DNA of 64,000 nucleotides from Leifsonia sp. NPDC080035 (lineage in GTDB: Bacteria > Actinomycetota > Actinomycetes > Actinomycetales > Microbacteriaceae), in NCBI RefSeq assembly GCF_040050925.1, contig NZ_CP157390.1, positions 1,984,001 through 2,048,000 of the forward strand, read 5' to 3'. Below the pieces are notes generated by a model that had not been told where the DNA came from, did not search any database, and saw nothing but the letters and a program-made list of their open reading frames with translations. The position numbers and the translations under genes were made by a program. The stretch's first letter is position 1, and each line of letters starts with the position of its first letter. This document shows positions 26,604 through 35,160 of this stretch, one piece after another.

Positions 26604-27519
26604 GGGACTCTTCCTGGTGCGGGGTCGCCGGCAGCGCGGGGAGCACCGGCTGCGCGGAGGGGCGGCGTCGCGGCCCGCGCTGGAGACGCGAGGCGAGCGC
26701 CGAGAGGCTGCCGTTGACGACGAGGTAGATGACGGTCACGGCGACGTAGGTGGGGATGAGCAGGTGCAGATAGGACGCGAGCACCTGGCCGCGGTACAGC
26801 AGCTCGGTGAAGGCGACGATGTAGCCGAGCGACGTGTCCTTCAGGAGGCTGACCAGCTGCGTGACGAGCGACGGCGTCACGTTGCGGAAGGCCTGCGGAA
26901 GCACAACGTGGCGCATCGCCTGGACCGGACGCATCCCGAGGCTGAGCGCGGCCTCGCGCTGGCCGCGCGGCAGGCTGAGGATGCCGGCCCGGACGATCTC
27001 GGCGAAGACGGCGGAGTTCGCGATCGTCAGGGGGACGACGAGCTTCCAGAGCGTCGGCAGGTTGATCCCGAGCTGGGGGAGCCCGAAGAGCATCAGGTAG
27101 ATCATCAGCAGCACCGGGATGGTGCGCGCGATCTCGATGTAGAGCCCGGACAGCCAGCGCAGTGCGCGGACGTTGCTGATGCGGCCGAGCGCGAGCACCA
27201 CGCCGAGCAGGCCACCGAGCACGGCGACGATCGCCGCCGCCTCCAGCGTTCCCAGCAGGCCGACGAGCAGGTACTGCCAGATCGGCCACTCGGTGAACGG
27301 CGCCCATCGGGCCGCGTCGAGCTGGCCGTGAGAACCGAACTGCCAGAGGCCGTAGCCGACGATCGCGACGATGGCGACGATGCTGACGATCGAACCCAGC
27401 AGGATGCGGCGCCGGCCGACCGGGCCGGGCTCGTCGTACATGAACGCGGCGGCATACACACGACGGGGGCGCTTCCGGCGCACGGGGGCGGGCCGGTCGG
27501 GGATGAGCTGTGCGGTCAT
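26596..27519 (-). CDS. Amino acid ABC transporter permease (GluD-like)
   Basis: The 307-residue polytopic permease has a ~50-residue cytoplasmic N-terminus (VRRKRPRRVYAAAFMYDEP), as in GluD of Corynebacterium. The polar-amino-acid permease loop (SNSAVFAEIVRAGILSLPRGQREAALSLGM) that docks on the ATPase is present. It overlaps the preceding permease gene by 4 bp and the asparaginase gene by 8 bp. Confidence 0.88.
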   Translation of the reverse strand: MTAQLIPDRPAPVRRKRPRRVYAAAFMYDEPGPVGRRRILLGSIVSIVAIVAIVGYGLWQFGSHGQLDAARWAPFTEWPIWQYLLVGLLGTLEAAAIVAVLGGLLGVVLALGRISNVRALRWLSGLYIEIARTIPVLLMIYLMLFGLPQLGINLPTLWKLVVPLTIANSAVFAEIVRAGILSLPRGQREAALSLGMRPVQAMRHVVLPQAFRNVTPSLVTQLVSLLKDTSLGYIVAFTELLYRGQVLASYLHLLIPTYVAVTVIYLVVNGSLSALASRLQRGPRRRPSAQPVLPALPATPHQEESHV

Positions 27520-28160
27520 CGGGCGATCGCCACCTTCCGCTCGACCCAGCCGGCGGCCAGGCCGATCGCCAGCGCGATGGCCATGTAGATCAGGCCCGCG
27601 CTCGAGAAGATCAGGATGGGCTGGGCGGCGACGAGGTTGATCTTGTTGACCTCCGCGGTGAGTTCGACGACACCGACCGCCGCGGCGAGGGCGGTGTTCA
27701 TCGCGAGCGCGATCATCACGTTGCCGATGGGCTGGACGACCGCACGGAGCGCCTGCGGCACGACGACGTACCGGAGGGACTGGCCGAGGGTGAAGCCGAG
27801 CGCGCGGGATGCCTCAACCTGCCCGACAGGGATGGTGTTGACGCCGGAGCGGACAGCCTCTGCGACGTAGGCCGCCTCGTACACGGTGAGCACGATGATC
27901 GCGGTGGGCGTGAGCGGCAGCAGCAGCCCGGCGTCCGGCAGCGCGAACACCGCGAGCAGCAGCAGCGCCAGCAGCGGGACGTTGATGAAGAACTGCACGT
28001 ACAGGAAGGCCGCGGCGCGCAGCACCGGGATCGGGCTGACGCGCGCGATCGTGACCAGCACGCCGAGCACGATCGAGCCGATGCCGGCCACGACGGCCAT
28101 CAGCAGCGTCGTGCCGAGGGCCTGCAACAGCGGCCCGAGGTTGTCGATCAGGGGGTTCAT
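27516..28160 (-). CDS. Amino acid ABC transporter permease (GluC-like)
   Basis: The 214-residue permease has five predicted helices and the EAA-like loop YVAEAVRSGVNTIPVGQVEASRALGF, typical of HisM/GluC polar amino acid permeases. It lies between the binding-protein gene (69 bp upstream) and the second permease (4-bp overlap). It forms the membrane heterodimer with the 26596-27519 product. Confidence 0.88.
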   Translation of the reverse strand: MNPLIDNLGPLLQALGTTLLMAVVAGIGSIVLGVLVTIARVSPIPVLRAAAFLYVQFFINVPLLALLLLAVFALPDAGLLLPLTPTAIIVLTVYEAAYVAEAVRSGVNTIPVGQVEASRALGFTLGQSLRYVVVPQALRAVVQPIGNVMIALAMNTALAAAVGVVELTAEVNKINLVAAQPILIFSSAGLIYMAIALAIGLAAGWVERKVAIAR

Positions 28161-28229
28161 CGCTCGCTCACTCGTGAGGAAGAAGGAGGGGAGGGCGGGG
28201 CCGCGCGAGCGACCCCGCCCCGGAGTGGG

Positions 28230-29174
28230 TCAGGAACCCGGGACCGAGCCGATCTCCGGCGGGGTCGGGATGGCGGAGTCGGTCACGGTGCCGAGCGTGG
28301 TCTTCCACGCCTTGCCCCACTGGCCGTCCTTCTGGATGGTCTTCAGCCAGTCGTTGACGAACGACTTGAAGTCGTCGTCGCCGTGCTTCAGGCCGATGCC
28401 GTAGGGCTCCTTGGTGAACGGCTGGCCGACCACCTTGATCTGCTTCTCGCTGGCGGCGTCGCTGGCGAGGAGGGTGTAGTCCTGCACGTACGCGTCGCCG
28501 CGGCCCTGGATGAGCGCCTGGACGGCGGCCGGGTCGGTGCCGAACGCGGTGAGCTTCGCCGTCGGCGCGATCTTCGGCACCTCGGTGACGGCCGGCGTGT
28601 TGGCACCGACGATCACGTTCTTGCCGTCGAGGTCCTTCTCGCTCTTGATGTCCTTGTTGTCGCTCTTGACGGCGACGGCGAGGCCGGACTCGAAGTACGG
28701 GCCGGCGAACGCGACCTGCTTGGCGCGCTCCTCGGTGATCGTGTACGTGTTGAAGACCACGTCGACGGTGCCGTTCTGGAGCATCGCCTCGCGCGTCTCG
28801 GACGCCGGCGGGACGATCTCGACGTTCGGCTTGCCCAGGATGTAGATCGCGAGCAGCTTGGCGAGGTCGGCGTCGAAGCCGCTGACCGTGTTCGGGTCGG
28901 TCGGGTCCTGCTGCGAGAGCAGCGGGGCGTCGAGCGCCTCGGCGACGATCAGCTTGCCGCGCTTCTTGATCTTCTCCATGGTCGAGCCGGAGAGGATGAG
29001 GTCGGCCTTGGCGACGGGGGCGTCGGCGAACACGCTGTCGCTGGATGCGGTGGAGCTGGCGTCATTGCCGGGCAGTGCCGTGGTGCCGGAGGAGCAGGCG
29101 GTGACGGCGAGCGCCACGGCCGCGAACAGGGCGCCGGTGAAGGCGGCCCTCCTGCGGGTCGTGCTGCGGGTCAT
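28230..29174 (-). CDS. Amino acid ABC transporter substrate-binding lipoprotein (GluB-like)
   Basis: The 314-residue lipoprotein has a basic N-terminus, hydrophobic core and lipobox ending at Cys27. The mature part is a type 3 solute-binding fold (KIKKRGKLIVAEALDAPLLS, GFDADLAKLLAIYIL, VDVVFNTYTITEERAKQVAFAGPYF) like glutamate/aspartate receptors. It captures the substrate outside the membrane and hands it to the two permeases. The exact amino acid cannot be told from sequence. Confidence 0.88.
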   Translation of the reverse strand: MTRSTTRRRAAFTGALFAAVALAVTACSSGTTALPGNDASSTASSDSVFADAPVAKADLILSGSTMEKIKKRGKLIVAEALDAPLLSQQDPTDPNTVSGFDADLAKLLAIYILGKPNVEIVPPASETREAMLQNGTVDVVFNTYTITEERAKQVAFAGPYFESGLAVAVKSDNKDIKSEKDLDGKNVIVGANTPAVTEVPKIAPTAKLTAFGTDPAAVQALIQGRGDAYVQDYTLLASDAASEKQIKVVGQPFTKEPYGIGLKHGDDDFKSFVNDWLKTIQKDGQWGKAWKTTLGTVTDSAIPTPPEIGSVPGS

Positions 29175-29238
29175 GGTGTTCCCTTTCTGATTCGGACGGG
29201 GTTCGGTGCTGTGTGGAACGGTGGAGCGACGGCCTTCG

Positions 29239-29991
29239 TCAGTGCGAGAGCACCGAGGCCAGGAACGACCGCGCCCGCTCGGTGCGGGGCGAGTCGAAGA
29301 ATTCGGCGGGCGTCGCCTGCTCGACGATCTGTCCGCGGTCCATGAAGACCACCCGGTCGGCGGCGCGGCGGGCGAAGCCCATCTCGTGGGTGACCACGAT
29401 CATGGTCATGCCGTCGCGCGCGAGCGACGTCATCACGTCGAGCACCTCGCCGACCATCTCCGGGTCGAGCGCGCTGGTCGGCTCGTCGAAGAGCATCACC
29501 TTGGGCTGCATCGCGAGTGCGCGCGCGATCGCGGCGCGCTGCTGCTGACCGCCGGAGAGCTGAGCGGGGTGGCTCCCCGCCTTGTCGGCGATGCCCACCC
29601 GGTCGAGCAGCTCCATGGCCTGGCGCTCGGCCTCGGCCTTCTTCAGCTTGCGCACCTTGACCGGGGCGAGGGCCACGTTGTCCAGGACGGTGCGGTGGGC
29701 GAAGAGGTTGAACGACTGGAAGACCATCCCGACCTCGGCCCGCAGCCGGGCGAGCGAGGCGCCCTCCTGGGGCAGCAGTTCGCCGTCGACGCGGATCTCG
29801 CCGCCGTCGATCGTCTCAAGCCGGTTGATCGAGCGGCACAGCGTCGACTTGCCGGAGCCGGACGGGCCGACCACGACGACGACCTCGCGGGGCGCGACGT
29901 CAAGGTCGATCGACTTCAGGACGTGCAGCTCGCCGAAGTGCTTGTCGACGGCGCGCAGGCTGACCATGGGCCGTGCGTTCGGTGCTTCCAT
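29239..29991 (-). CDS. Amino acid ABC transporter ATP-binding protein (GluA-like)
   Basis: The 250-residue ATPase has Walker A GPSGSGKST (42-50), signature LSGGQQQR and Walker B VMLFDEPTSALDPE. It is the first gene of the importer operon. A candidate promoter is TTGCAC-N17-TACGCT on the minus strand (30056 to 30028), and GAGGAACCC is the ribosome site. Confidence 0.9.
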   Translation of the reverse strand: MEAPNARPMVSLRAVDKHFGELHVLKSIDLDVAPREVVVVVGPSGSGKSTLCRSINRLETIDGGEIRVDGELLPQEGASLARLRAEVGMVFQSFNLFAHRTVLDNVALAPVKVRKLKKAEAERQAMELLDRVGIADKAGSHPAQLSGGQQQRAAIARALAMQPKVMLFDEPTSALDPEMVGEVLDVMTSLARDGMTMIVVTHEMGFARRAADRVVFMDRGQIVEQATPAEFFDSPRTERARSFLASVLSH

Positions 29992-30027
29992 CGGGTTCCT
30001 CGCATCATCGTCGGTCAGGATGCGATG

Positions 30028-30084
30028 AGCGTACTAAGTAAGTCCTGTTCGTGCAATTTCGAATTTGCTTAGTTCGATATCGAA
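30028..30084. promoter_or_regulatory. Promoter and palindromic operators between importer operon and ROK repressor
   Basis: The divergent region is locally AT-rich. It holds the importer promoter (-35 TTGCAC 30056-30051, -10 TACGCT 30033-30028), an inverted pair ACTAAG (30033-30038)/CTTAGT (30068-30073) bracketing the -35, and a perfect 12-bp palindrome TTCGATATCGAA (30073-30084). ROK repressors bind AT-rich palindromes of this sort, and the repressor gene starts at 30156. Confidence 0.6.
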
Positions 30085-30155
30085 GAAAGTCGTTACAGTA
30101 TCCTCATCGAAGACGAGCGCGCCGCGAGCGCGTCACACGAGGGGATGCGCCGAAG

Positions 30156-31355
30156 ATGAGCAGCACGCACACCGTGGCGCCGGGCAACGCCCAGGCCACG
30201 CCCGGCGGCATCCTCCACCTCGTCCGCTCGGGCCGCGCGAGCTCCCGCGCCGACATCGCCCGGCACACCGGACTCTCGCCCTCGACCGTCACCCAGCGCG
30301 TCGACGCCCTGCTCGGCGCCGGTTTCCTGCGCGAGGCGGGGGAGGGCGTCTCGCACGGCGGCCGGCGTCCCCGGGCGCTGGAGGTGGACCCGAGTTCCGG
30401 CGTCGTCGTCGCCACCGATCTCGGCTCGCACCACGCCACCTTCGGCCTGTTCGACCTCTCCGGCCGCCTCCTCGCCTCCCGCACCGAGGAGACCGACATC
30501 GGCTCCGGTCCGGACGCGGTCCTGCGCTGGATCGCGGCGACGGCCGAGGAGCTGCGCGCGGCGAACGCGGCGCCCGGCCAGGAGCTGCGCGGCTTCGGCA
30601 TCGGCCTGCCCGGACCCGTCGACTCGACGAACGGCCGCATGGTGTCGCCGTCGCGGATGCCCGGCTGGAACGGCGTGGACGTCGCCGCCGAGCTCCGCGC
30701 GATCACCGGCTTGACCGTCGCGGCCGACAACGACGCCAACCTGATGGCGCTCGGCGAGCACGACGCTCTCGGCGACCGCGGCGGCGACGCCGACGGCGGC
30801 CAGCTGGTCTTCGTCAAGGCCGGCTCGAGCATCGGCTGCGGCGTCATCGCGTTCGGCGGCGTGTACCGCGGCCATCACGGCATGGCCGGCGACATCAGCC
30901 ACGTGACGGTTCCCGGCGCTCCCGACGTGCTGTGCTCGTGCGGCCGCGTCGGCTGCCTGGACGCGGTGGCCGGTGGCGCCGCGATCGTCCAGGCGCTGCG
31001 GCGGGACGGCGTGGAGGTCGCCGACACCAGGGACGTTCTCGCCCTCGCGAGGGACGCCCATCCACTCGCCACCCAGATGCTGCGGGAGGCGGGGCTGCGC
31101 ACCGGTGGCGTCCTTGCGACCATCATGAACTTCTTCAACCCGCAGCGGCTCGTCCTCGGCGGCATCCTCGGCGAGGCGGAGGCGTTCGTGGCCGGCGTCC
31201 GCTCCGCCATCTACTCCGATTGCCTGCCGATGATCACCGATCAGCTGGACATCGCCGTCAGCGTGGCGAAGCAGGACGCGGGCATCCGCGGCGCGGCCCG
31301 CCTCGTCCTCGACGCCCTCTTCGACCCCGCCCGGGTCGACAGCGCGGTGCGGTGA
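30156..31355 (+). CDS. ROK family transcriptional repressor
   Basis: The 399-residue protein has an N-terminal winged helix (ASRADIARHTGLSPSTVTQRVDALLGAGFL), then a ROK domain with ADNDAN and the zinc motif CSCGRVGCLDAV. ROK repressors sense sugars or sugar phosphates and usually control neighbouring uptake genes. It is divergent from the amino-acid-type importer operon and overlaps the Gfo/Idh gene by 4 bp (GTGA), so it heads a three-gene unit. ATG 30156 was chosen because the HTH begins soon after; the longer upstream frame is not conserved-looking. Confidence 0.88.
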   Translation: MSSTHTVAPGNAQATPGGILHLVRSGRASSRADIARHTGLSPSTVTQRVDALLGAGFLREAGEGVSHGGRRPRALEVDPSSGVVVATDLGSHHATFGLFDLSGRLLASRTEETDIGSGPDAVLRWIAATAEELRAANAAPGQELRGFGIGLPGPVDSTNGRMVSPSRMPGWNGVDVAAELRAITGLTVAADNDANLMALGEHDALGDRGGDADGGQLVFVKAGSSIGCGVIAFGGVYRGHHGMAGDISHVTVPGAPDVLCSCGRVGCLDAVAGGAAIVQALRRDGVEVADTRDVLALARDAHPLATQMLREAGLRTGGVLATIMNFFNPQRLVLGGILGEAEAFVAGVRSAIYSDCLPMITDQLDIAVSVAKQDAGIRGAARLVLDALFDPARVDSAVR

Positions 31356-32299
31356 GCACGCCGAGCACCGCGCGGTCGCACGCGGTCGCCGTCGTCGGCG
31401 CGGGCAGGATGGGCGCGGCGCACGCGGCGGCGTGGGCCGCGTGCGACGTCCCGGTGCGCTGGGTCGTCTCGCCGCGTCGCCGGCCCGAGCTCGCGGCCGC
31501 GCCCGACGCGGCCTGGGCGACGACGCTCGACGAGGCGCTCGCCGATCCCGCCGTCACCATCGTCTCCGTCTGCACCCCGACCCCGACCCACGCCGACCTC
31601 GCCACGGACGCGCTCGCCGCCGGGCGGAACGTGCTGCTCGAGAAGCCGATCGCGCTCACGCTGGAGGATGCGGAACGCGTCGCCTCCGCCGCGGCCTCCG
31701 CCACCGGGATCCTGATGGTCGCCCATGTCGTCCGGTTCACGCCGGGCTACGCGGCGCTCGCCGACCGGGTCGCCGCTGGCTCCGTCGGGCGGCCGCGTGC
31801 TGTGCGCGCCGCGCGCCTCTCCGCGGCGCCGGCCGGGTCGGCGTGGCTCGCCGACGAGGAGCGCTCGGGCGGCATGGTGGTCGACTTCGCCATCCACGAC
31901 GTCGACCAGGCGAACCTGCTCCTCGGCACGCCTGTGGCCGTCACCGCGACGGCAGCGCCCGGAGCCGGTGGCGGCTTCGGCGCGCCCGCCGCCATCACCG
32001 TCGAGTACGGGGGCGGCGGCGTCGCCCAGCTGTTCGCCGTCTCCGATCTGCCGGACGGCACCCGCTTCCGTACATCGCTGGAGGTGGTGGGCGAGTCCGG
32101 CGTGGATGCGATGGCCGACCTGCCCGGCGATCCGTTCGAGGCCCAGGCCCGCTATCTCCTCGCGTGCATCGCAGACGGGACGCCGCCGCTGCGCGCGCCC
32201 GTCGGCTCCGCCGTCGAGGCCCTGCGCGTGTGCCTCGCCGCGGCCGAGTCCCTCCGCACCGGCCGCCGCATCCCCCTCGCGGGTATGGTTGGCCCGTGA
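31352..32299 (+). CDS. Gfo/Idh/MocA family oxidoreductase
   Basis: The 315-residue protein has the Rossmann motif VVGAGRMGAAHAAAW, the family's VSVCTPTPTHADLATDALAAGRNVLLEKPIA segment (EKP with catalytic Lys) and the GGMVVDFAIHDVDQANLLLG motif with the catalytic Asp/His. These enzymes oxidise or reduce sugars, inositols and opine-like compounds with NAD(P). The GTG start overlaps the ROK stop by 4 bp; its own stop overlaps the glucosidase start by 4 bp. Confidence 0.88.
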   Translation: MSTPSTARSHAVAVVGAGRMGAAHAAAWAACDVPVRWVVSPRRRPELAAAPDAAWATTLDEALADPAVTIVSVCTPTPTHADLATDALAAGRNVLLEKPIALTLEDAERVASAAASATGILMVAHVVRFTPGYAALADRVAAGSVGRPRAVRAARLSAAPAGSAWLADEERSGGMVVDFAIHDVDQANLLLGTPVAVTATAAPGAGGGFGAPAAITVEYGGGGVAQLFAVSDLPDGTRFRTSLEVVGESGVDAMADLPGDPFEAQARYLLACIADGTPPLRAPVGSAVEALRVCLAAAESLRTGRRIPLAGMVGP

Positions 32300-33993
32300 G
32301 TGAGAATTGGTGGCAATCCGCGGTCGTCTATCAGGTGTACCCGCGCAGTTTCGCGGACAGCGACGGTGACGGCATCGGCGACCTGCGCGGCATCATCGGG
32401 CACCTCGACTATCTGGCCGAGCTCGGTGTCGACGTCGTCTGGCTGTCTCCCATCTACGCGTCCCCGCACGACGACAACGGCTACGACATCAGCGACTACC
32501 AGCGCATCGACCCGCTGTTCGGCACGCTCGACGACTTCGACGAGCTGCTGGCCGGGATGCACGAGCGCGGCATCAAGCTCGTCATGGATCTGGTGGTCAA
32601 CCACACCTCCGACGAGCACCCCTGGTTCGTCGAGTCGGCGTCCTCGCTCGACAACCCCAAGCGCGACTGGTACTGGTGGCGTCCCCCGCGCGACGGCCGC
32701 GAGCCCGGCGAGCACGGCGCCGAGCCGAACAACTGGGGATCCTTCTTCTCCGGCCCGGCCTGGCAGCTGGACCCCCAGACCGGCGAGTACTACCTGCACC
32801 TGTTCTCGCGCAAGCAGCCCGACCTCAGCTGGGAGAACCCGGAGGTCCGCGACGCGGTCTACGAGATGATGAACTGGTGGCTGGACCGCGGCGTCGACGG
32901 CTTCCGGATGGACGTCATCAACTTCATCTCCAAGGTGCCGGGGCTTCCCGACGGCGAGGTGCCGGAGGGCGGCCTGTACGGCCAGGGCTACCCGTTCTTC
33001 GGCCAGGGTCCGCGCATCCACGAGTTCCTGCACGAGATGCACGAGCGCGTCTTCGCCGACCGCGAGGACCGCTACCTCACCGTCGGCGAGATGCCCGGTG
33101 TCTCGGTCGACCAGGCACGACTCTTCACCGACCCCGCCAGCGCCGAGCTCGACATGGTCTTCCAGTTCGAGCACGTCGACCTCGACCACGGCCCCGGCGG
33201 CAAGTGGGACTACCGCCCGGCGAGCGTCCTTGACCTCAAGCGCAACCTCGCCAAGTGGCAGGAGGGGCTGCTCGAGGCCGGTTGGAACAGCCTCTACTGG
33301 AACAACCACGACCAGCCGCGGGTCGTCAGCCGCTTCGGCGACGACGGCGAGCACCGGGTGGCCTCGGCGAAGGCGCTCGGCACTGTCCTCCACCTCATGC
33401 GCGGCACACCGTACGTCTACCAGGGCGAGGAGCTGGGGATGACGAACGTGCCGTTCGACTCCATCGACGACTTCCGCGACATCGAGACCCTGAACCACTA
33501 CGCGGAGGCCGTCGACATCCTCGGCCACGACCCTCAGGAGGTGCTGACAGCGCTGCGCCGGACCAGCAGGGACAACGCGCGCACCCCGATGCAGTGGACG
33601 GCGGGGCCCGCGGCCGGTTTCACGACCGGGACACCGTGGATCGAGGCGAACCCCAACCACATCGAGATCAACGCCGGGGCGGAGACGGCCGACCCCGACT
33701 CGGTCTTCGCCCACTACCGGCGCCTCATCGCACTGCGGCACGAGTCGGACGCGATCGCGGACGGCGACTTCGCGCTCGTGCTCGCCGATCACCCGCAGCT
33801 GTTCGCGTACACGCGCTCGACCGAGGACGAGTCCCTGCTCGTGCTCGCGAACCTGACCGGCGAGGACGCGGTGTTCGACACCGCCGAGCTTCCCGGCTGG
33901 GAGGGCGCGGCGGTCCTGCTCGGAGACGTCACCGAGCGCAGCGCCCACGGCACGCTCGGCCCCTGGGAGACGCTCGTCCTGCGCAAGGCCTGA
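32296..33993 (+). CDS. Alpha-glucosidase (GH13, oligo-1,6-glucosidase-like)
   Basis: The 565-residue cytoplasmic enzyme begins ENWWQSAVVYQVYPRSFADSDGDGIGDLRG. The GH13 catalytic triad is Asp206 in GFRMDVINF (nucleophile), Glu265 in TVGEMPG (acid/base) and Asp339 in NNHDQPR. It hydrolyses alpha-linked glucosides such as isomaltose, maltose or sucrose. The GTG start overlaps the upstream oxidoreductase gene (GTGA). It is the last gene of the ROK-repressor operon. Confidence 0.93.
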   Translation: MSENWWQSAVVYQVYPRSFADSDGDGIGDLRGIIGHLDYLAELGVDVVWLSPIYASPHDDNGYDISDYQRIDPLFGTLDDFDELLAGMHERGIKLVMDLVVNHTSDEHPWFVESASSLDNPKRDWYWWRPPRDGREPGEHGAEPNNWGSFFSGPAWQLDPQTGEYYLHLFSRKQPDLSWENPEVRDAVYEMMNWWLDRGVDGFRMDVINFISKVPGLPDGEVPEGGLYGQGYPFFGQGPRIHEFLHEMHERVFADREDRYLTVGEMPGVSVDQARLFTDPASAELDMVFQFEHVDLDHGPGGKWDYRPASVLDLKRNLAKWQEGLLEAGWNSLYWNNHDQPRVVSRFGDDGEHRVASAKALGTVLHLMRGTPYVYQGEELGMTNVPFDSIDDFRDIETLNHYAEAVDILGHDPQEVLTALRRTSRDNARTPMQWTAGPAAGFTTGTPWIEANPNHIEINAGAETADPDSVFAHYRRLIALRHESDAIADGDFALVLADHPQLFAYTRSTEDESLLVLANLTGEDAVFDTAELPGWEGAAVLLGDVTERSAHGTLGPWETLVLRKA

Positions 33994-33994
33994 G

Positions 33995-34038
33995 CACACC
34001 CGCATTCACCCCTTGCCCGACCGGGCGCCTCGGGTGTG
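33995..34038 (+). terminator. Candidate terminator hairpin after the glucosidase gene
   Basis: CACACCCG (33995-34002) pairs with CGGGTGTG (34031-34038), with an inner GCCCG/CGGGC pairing. No T run follows, so termination efficiency is doubtful. It sits directly after the stop codon and ahead of the next gene's ribosome site. Confidence 0.45.
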
Positions 34039-34067
34039 GGATGGGCGCACATCCGAAAGGTGTGGGC

Positions 34068-34520
34068 ATGGGCAGCTTTGTGGCGAGAGCCGAGGTGGAG
34101 GTGAAGGCCCCCCGCCGCGCCGTGTGGCGGCTGCTGACCACCAGCGGTTCGCATCCCGAGATCCTCGCCGGCGCCGAGATCGTCTCGGACTGGCGGCTGG
34201 GCTCCCGGATCGTGTGGCGCGGCGAGTGGGAGGGCCGGTCGTTCGAGGACCACGGCCGTGTGGTCGAGCTGGACGACCGGTCGGAGCCGTGGCGCATCGT
34301 GCTCACGCACTTCAGCCCGATGACGGGTCAGCCCGACGTGCCGGAGAACTACCACACCCTGCGGTTCGAGCTGGACGAGACCCCGACCGGCACCCTGGTC
34401 ACCCTGGACCAGGACAACAACCCGACCGCCGAGGCCGCCCAGCACTCGAGCGACAACTGGGATGCGATGCTCCGCGGGGTGCGCACGGTCGCGGAGCGCG
34501 AGGCCGGCTACTCCGCGTAG
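34068..34520 (+). CDS. SRPBCC family protein (START/AHSA1-like)
   Basis: The 150-residue protein fits the START-like lipid/ligand-binding fold: FVARAEVEVKAPRRAVWRLLT, GSRIVWRGEWEGRSFEDHG, LRFELDETPTGTLVTLDQDN and a C-terminal helix NWDAMLRGVRTVAE. The function is unknown; such proteins bind hydrophobic ligands. AAAGGTG precedes the ATG. Its last 13 bp overlap the 3' end of the convergent TetR gene. Confidence 0.85.
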   Translation: MGSFVARAEVEVKAPRRAVWRLLTTSGSHPEILAGAEIVSDWRLGSRIVWRGEWEGRSFEDHGRVVELDDRSEPWRIVLTHFSPMTGQPDVPENYHTLRFELDETPTGTLVTLDQDNNPTAEAAQHSSDNWDAMLRGVRTVAEREAGYSA

Positions 34521-35092
34521 ACCTCGCGGAAGAACGCGTTCAGGAACAGGTCGAAGGCCTGCACGGTCGCCGTGCGGTCACCGGAGAGCAGGTAGCCGAA
34601 GTGGAGGCCTGCCGCCGTGTCCACCATCCAGTGCGCGAGCACGCCGGCGCGACGCGTCTCGACGCCCTGCTGCTTGATCCAGGCCTTCACCGTGCCGCGC
34701 CACTCGGTGAAGGACGTGGTGACGCGCTTGCCGATGTCGGGGTCGACCGGTTCGAGCGCGCCGGCCTCGAACTGGAGCCGCAGCCCGGTGCGGTTCGCGT
34801 CCTTGAGCGAGGTGCGGAAGGCCGCCTTGTACCAGTCGGCGAACTGGTCGCGGTCGAACGCGGAGAAGTCGACGCCCTCCTGGGCGGAGGTCTGCTGCCT
34901 GACCCCCTCCTCCAGGATCGCGTCGATCATCTCCTGACGCGACCCGAAGTGGTAGACGAAGGAGTAGGTGCTCACGCCAAGCGCGCTGGCGAGGCTACGG
35001 AACGTCATCCGCGAGAGCGGCTCGGTGGCGACGTGATCCATGATCCGTGCGAGCAGCTCCGGCTTGCGGTTGGGGTCAGGTGTGCGTCCCAT
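34508..35092 (-). CDS. TetR family transcriptional regulator
   Basis: The 194-residue protein has an N-terminal HTH (LSRMTFRSLASALGVSTYSFVYHFGSRQEMIDAILEEG) and an all-helical ligand domain. Just upstream lies a short inverted repeat GATA-N7-TATC (35101-35115) that could be its operator. The gene converges on and overlaps the SRPBCC gene by 13 bp. The target is unknown. Confidence 0.87.
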   Translation of the reverse strand: MGRTPDPNRKPELLARIMDHVATEPLSRMTFRSLASALGVSTYSFVYHFGSRQEMIDAILEEGVRQQTSAQEGVDFSAFDRDQFADWYKAAFRTSLKDANRTGLRLQFEAGALEPVDPDIGKRVTTSFTEWRGTVKAWIKQQGVETRRAGVLAHWMVDTAAGLHFGYLLSGDRTATVQAFDLFLNAFFREVYAE

Positions 35093-35160
35093 GGCATAAC
35101 GATAGACGAGATATCACGCGCCATACCTGCGGAAATCGGCAGGAAAGCGGCTGCCGGGGA

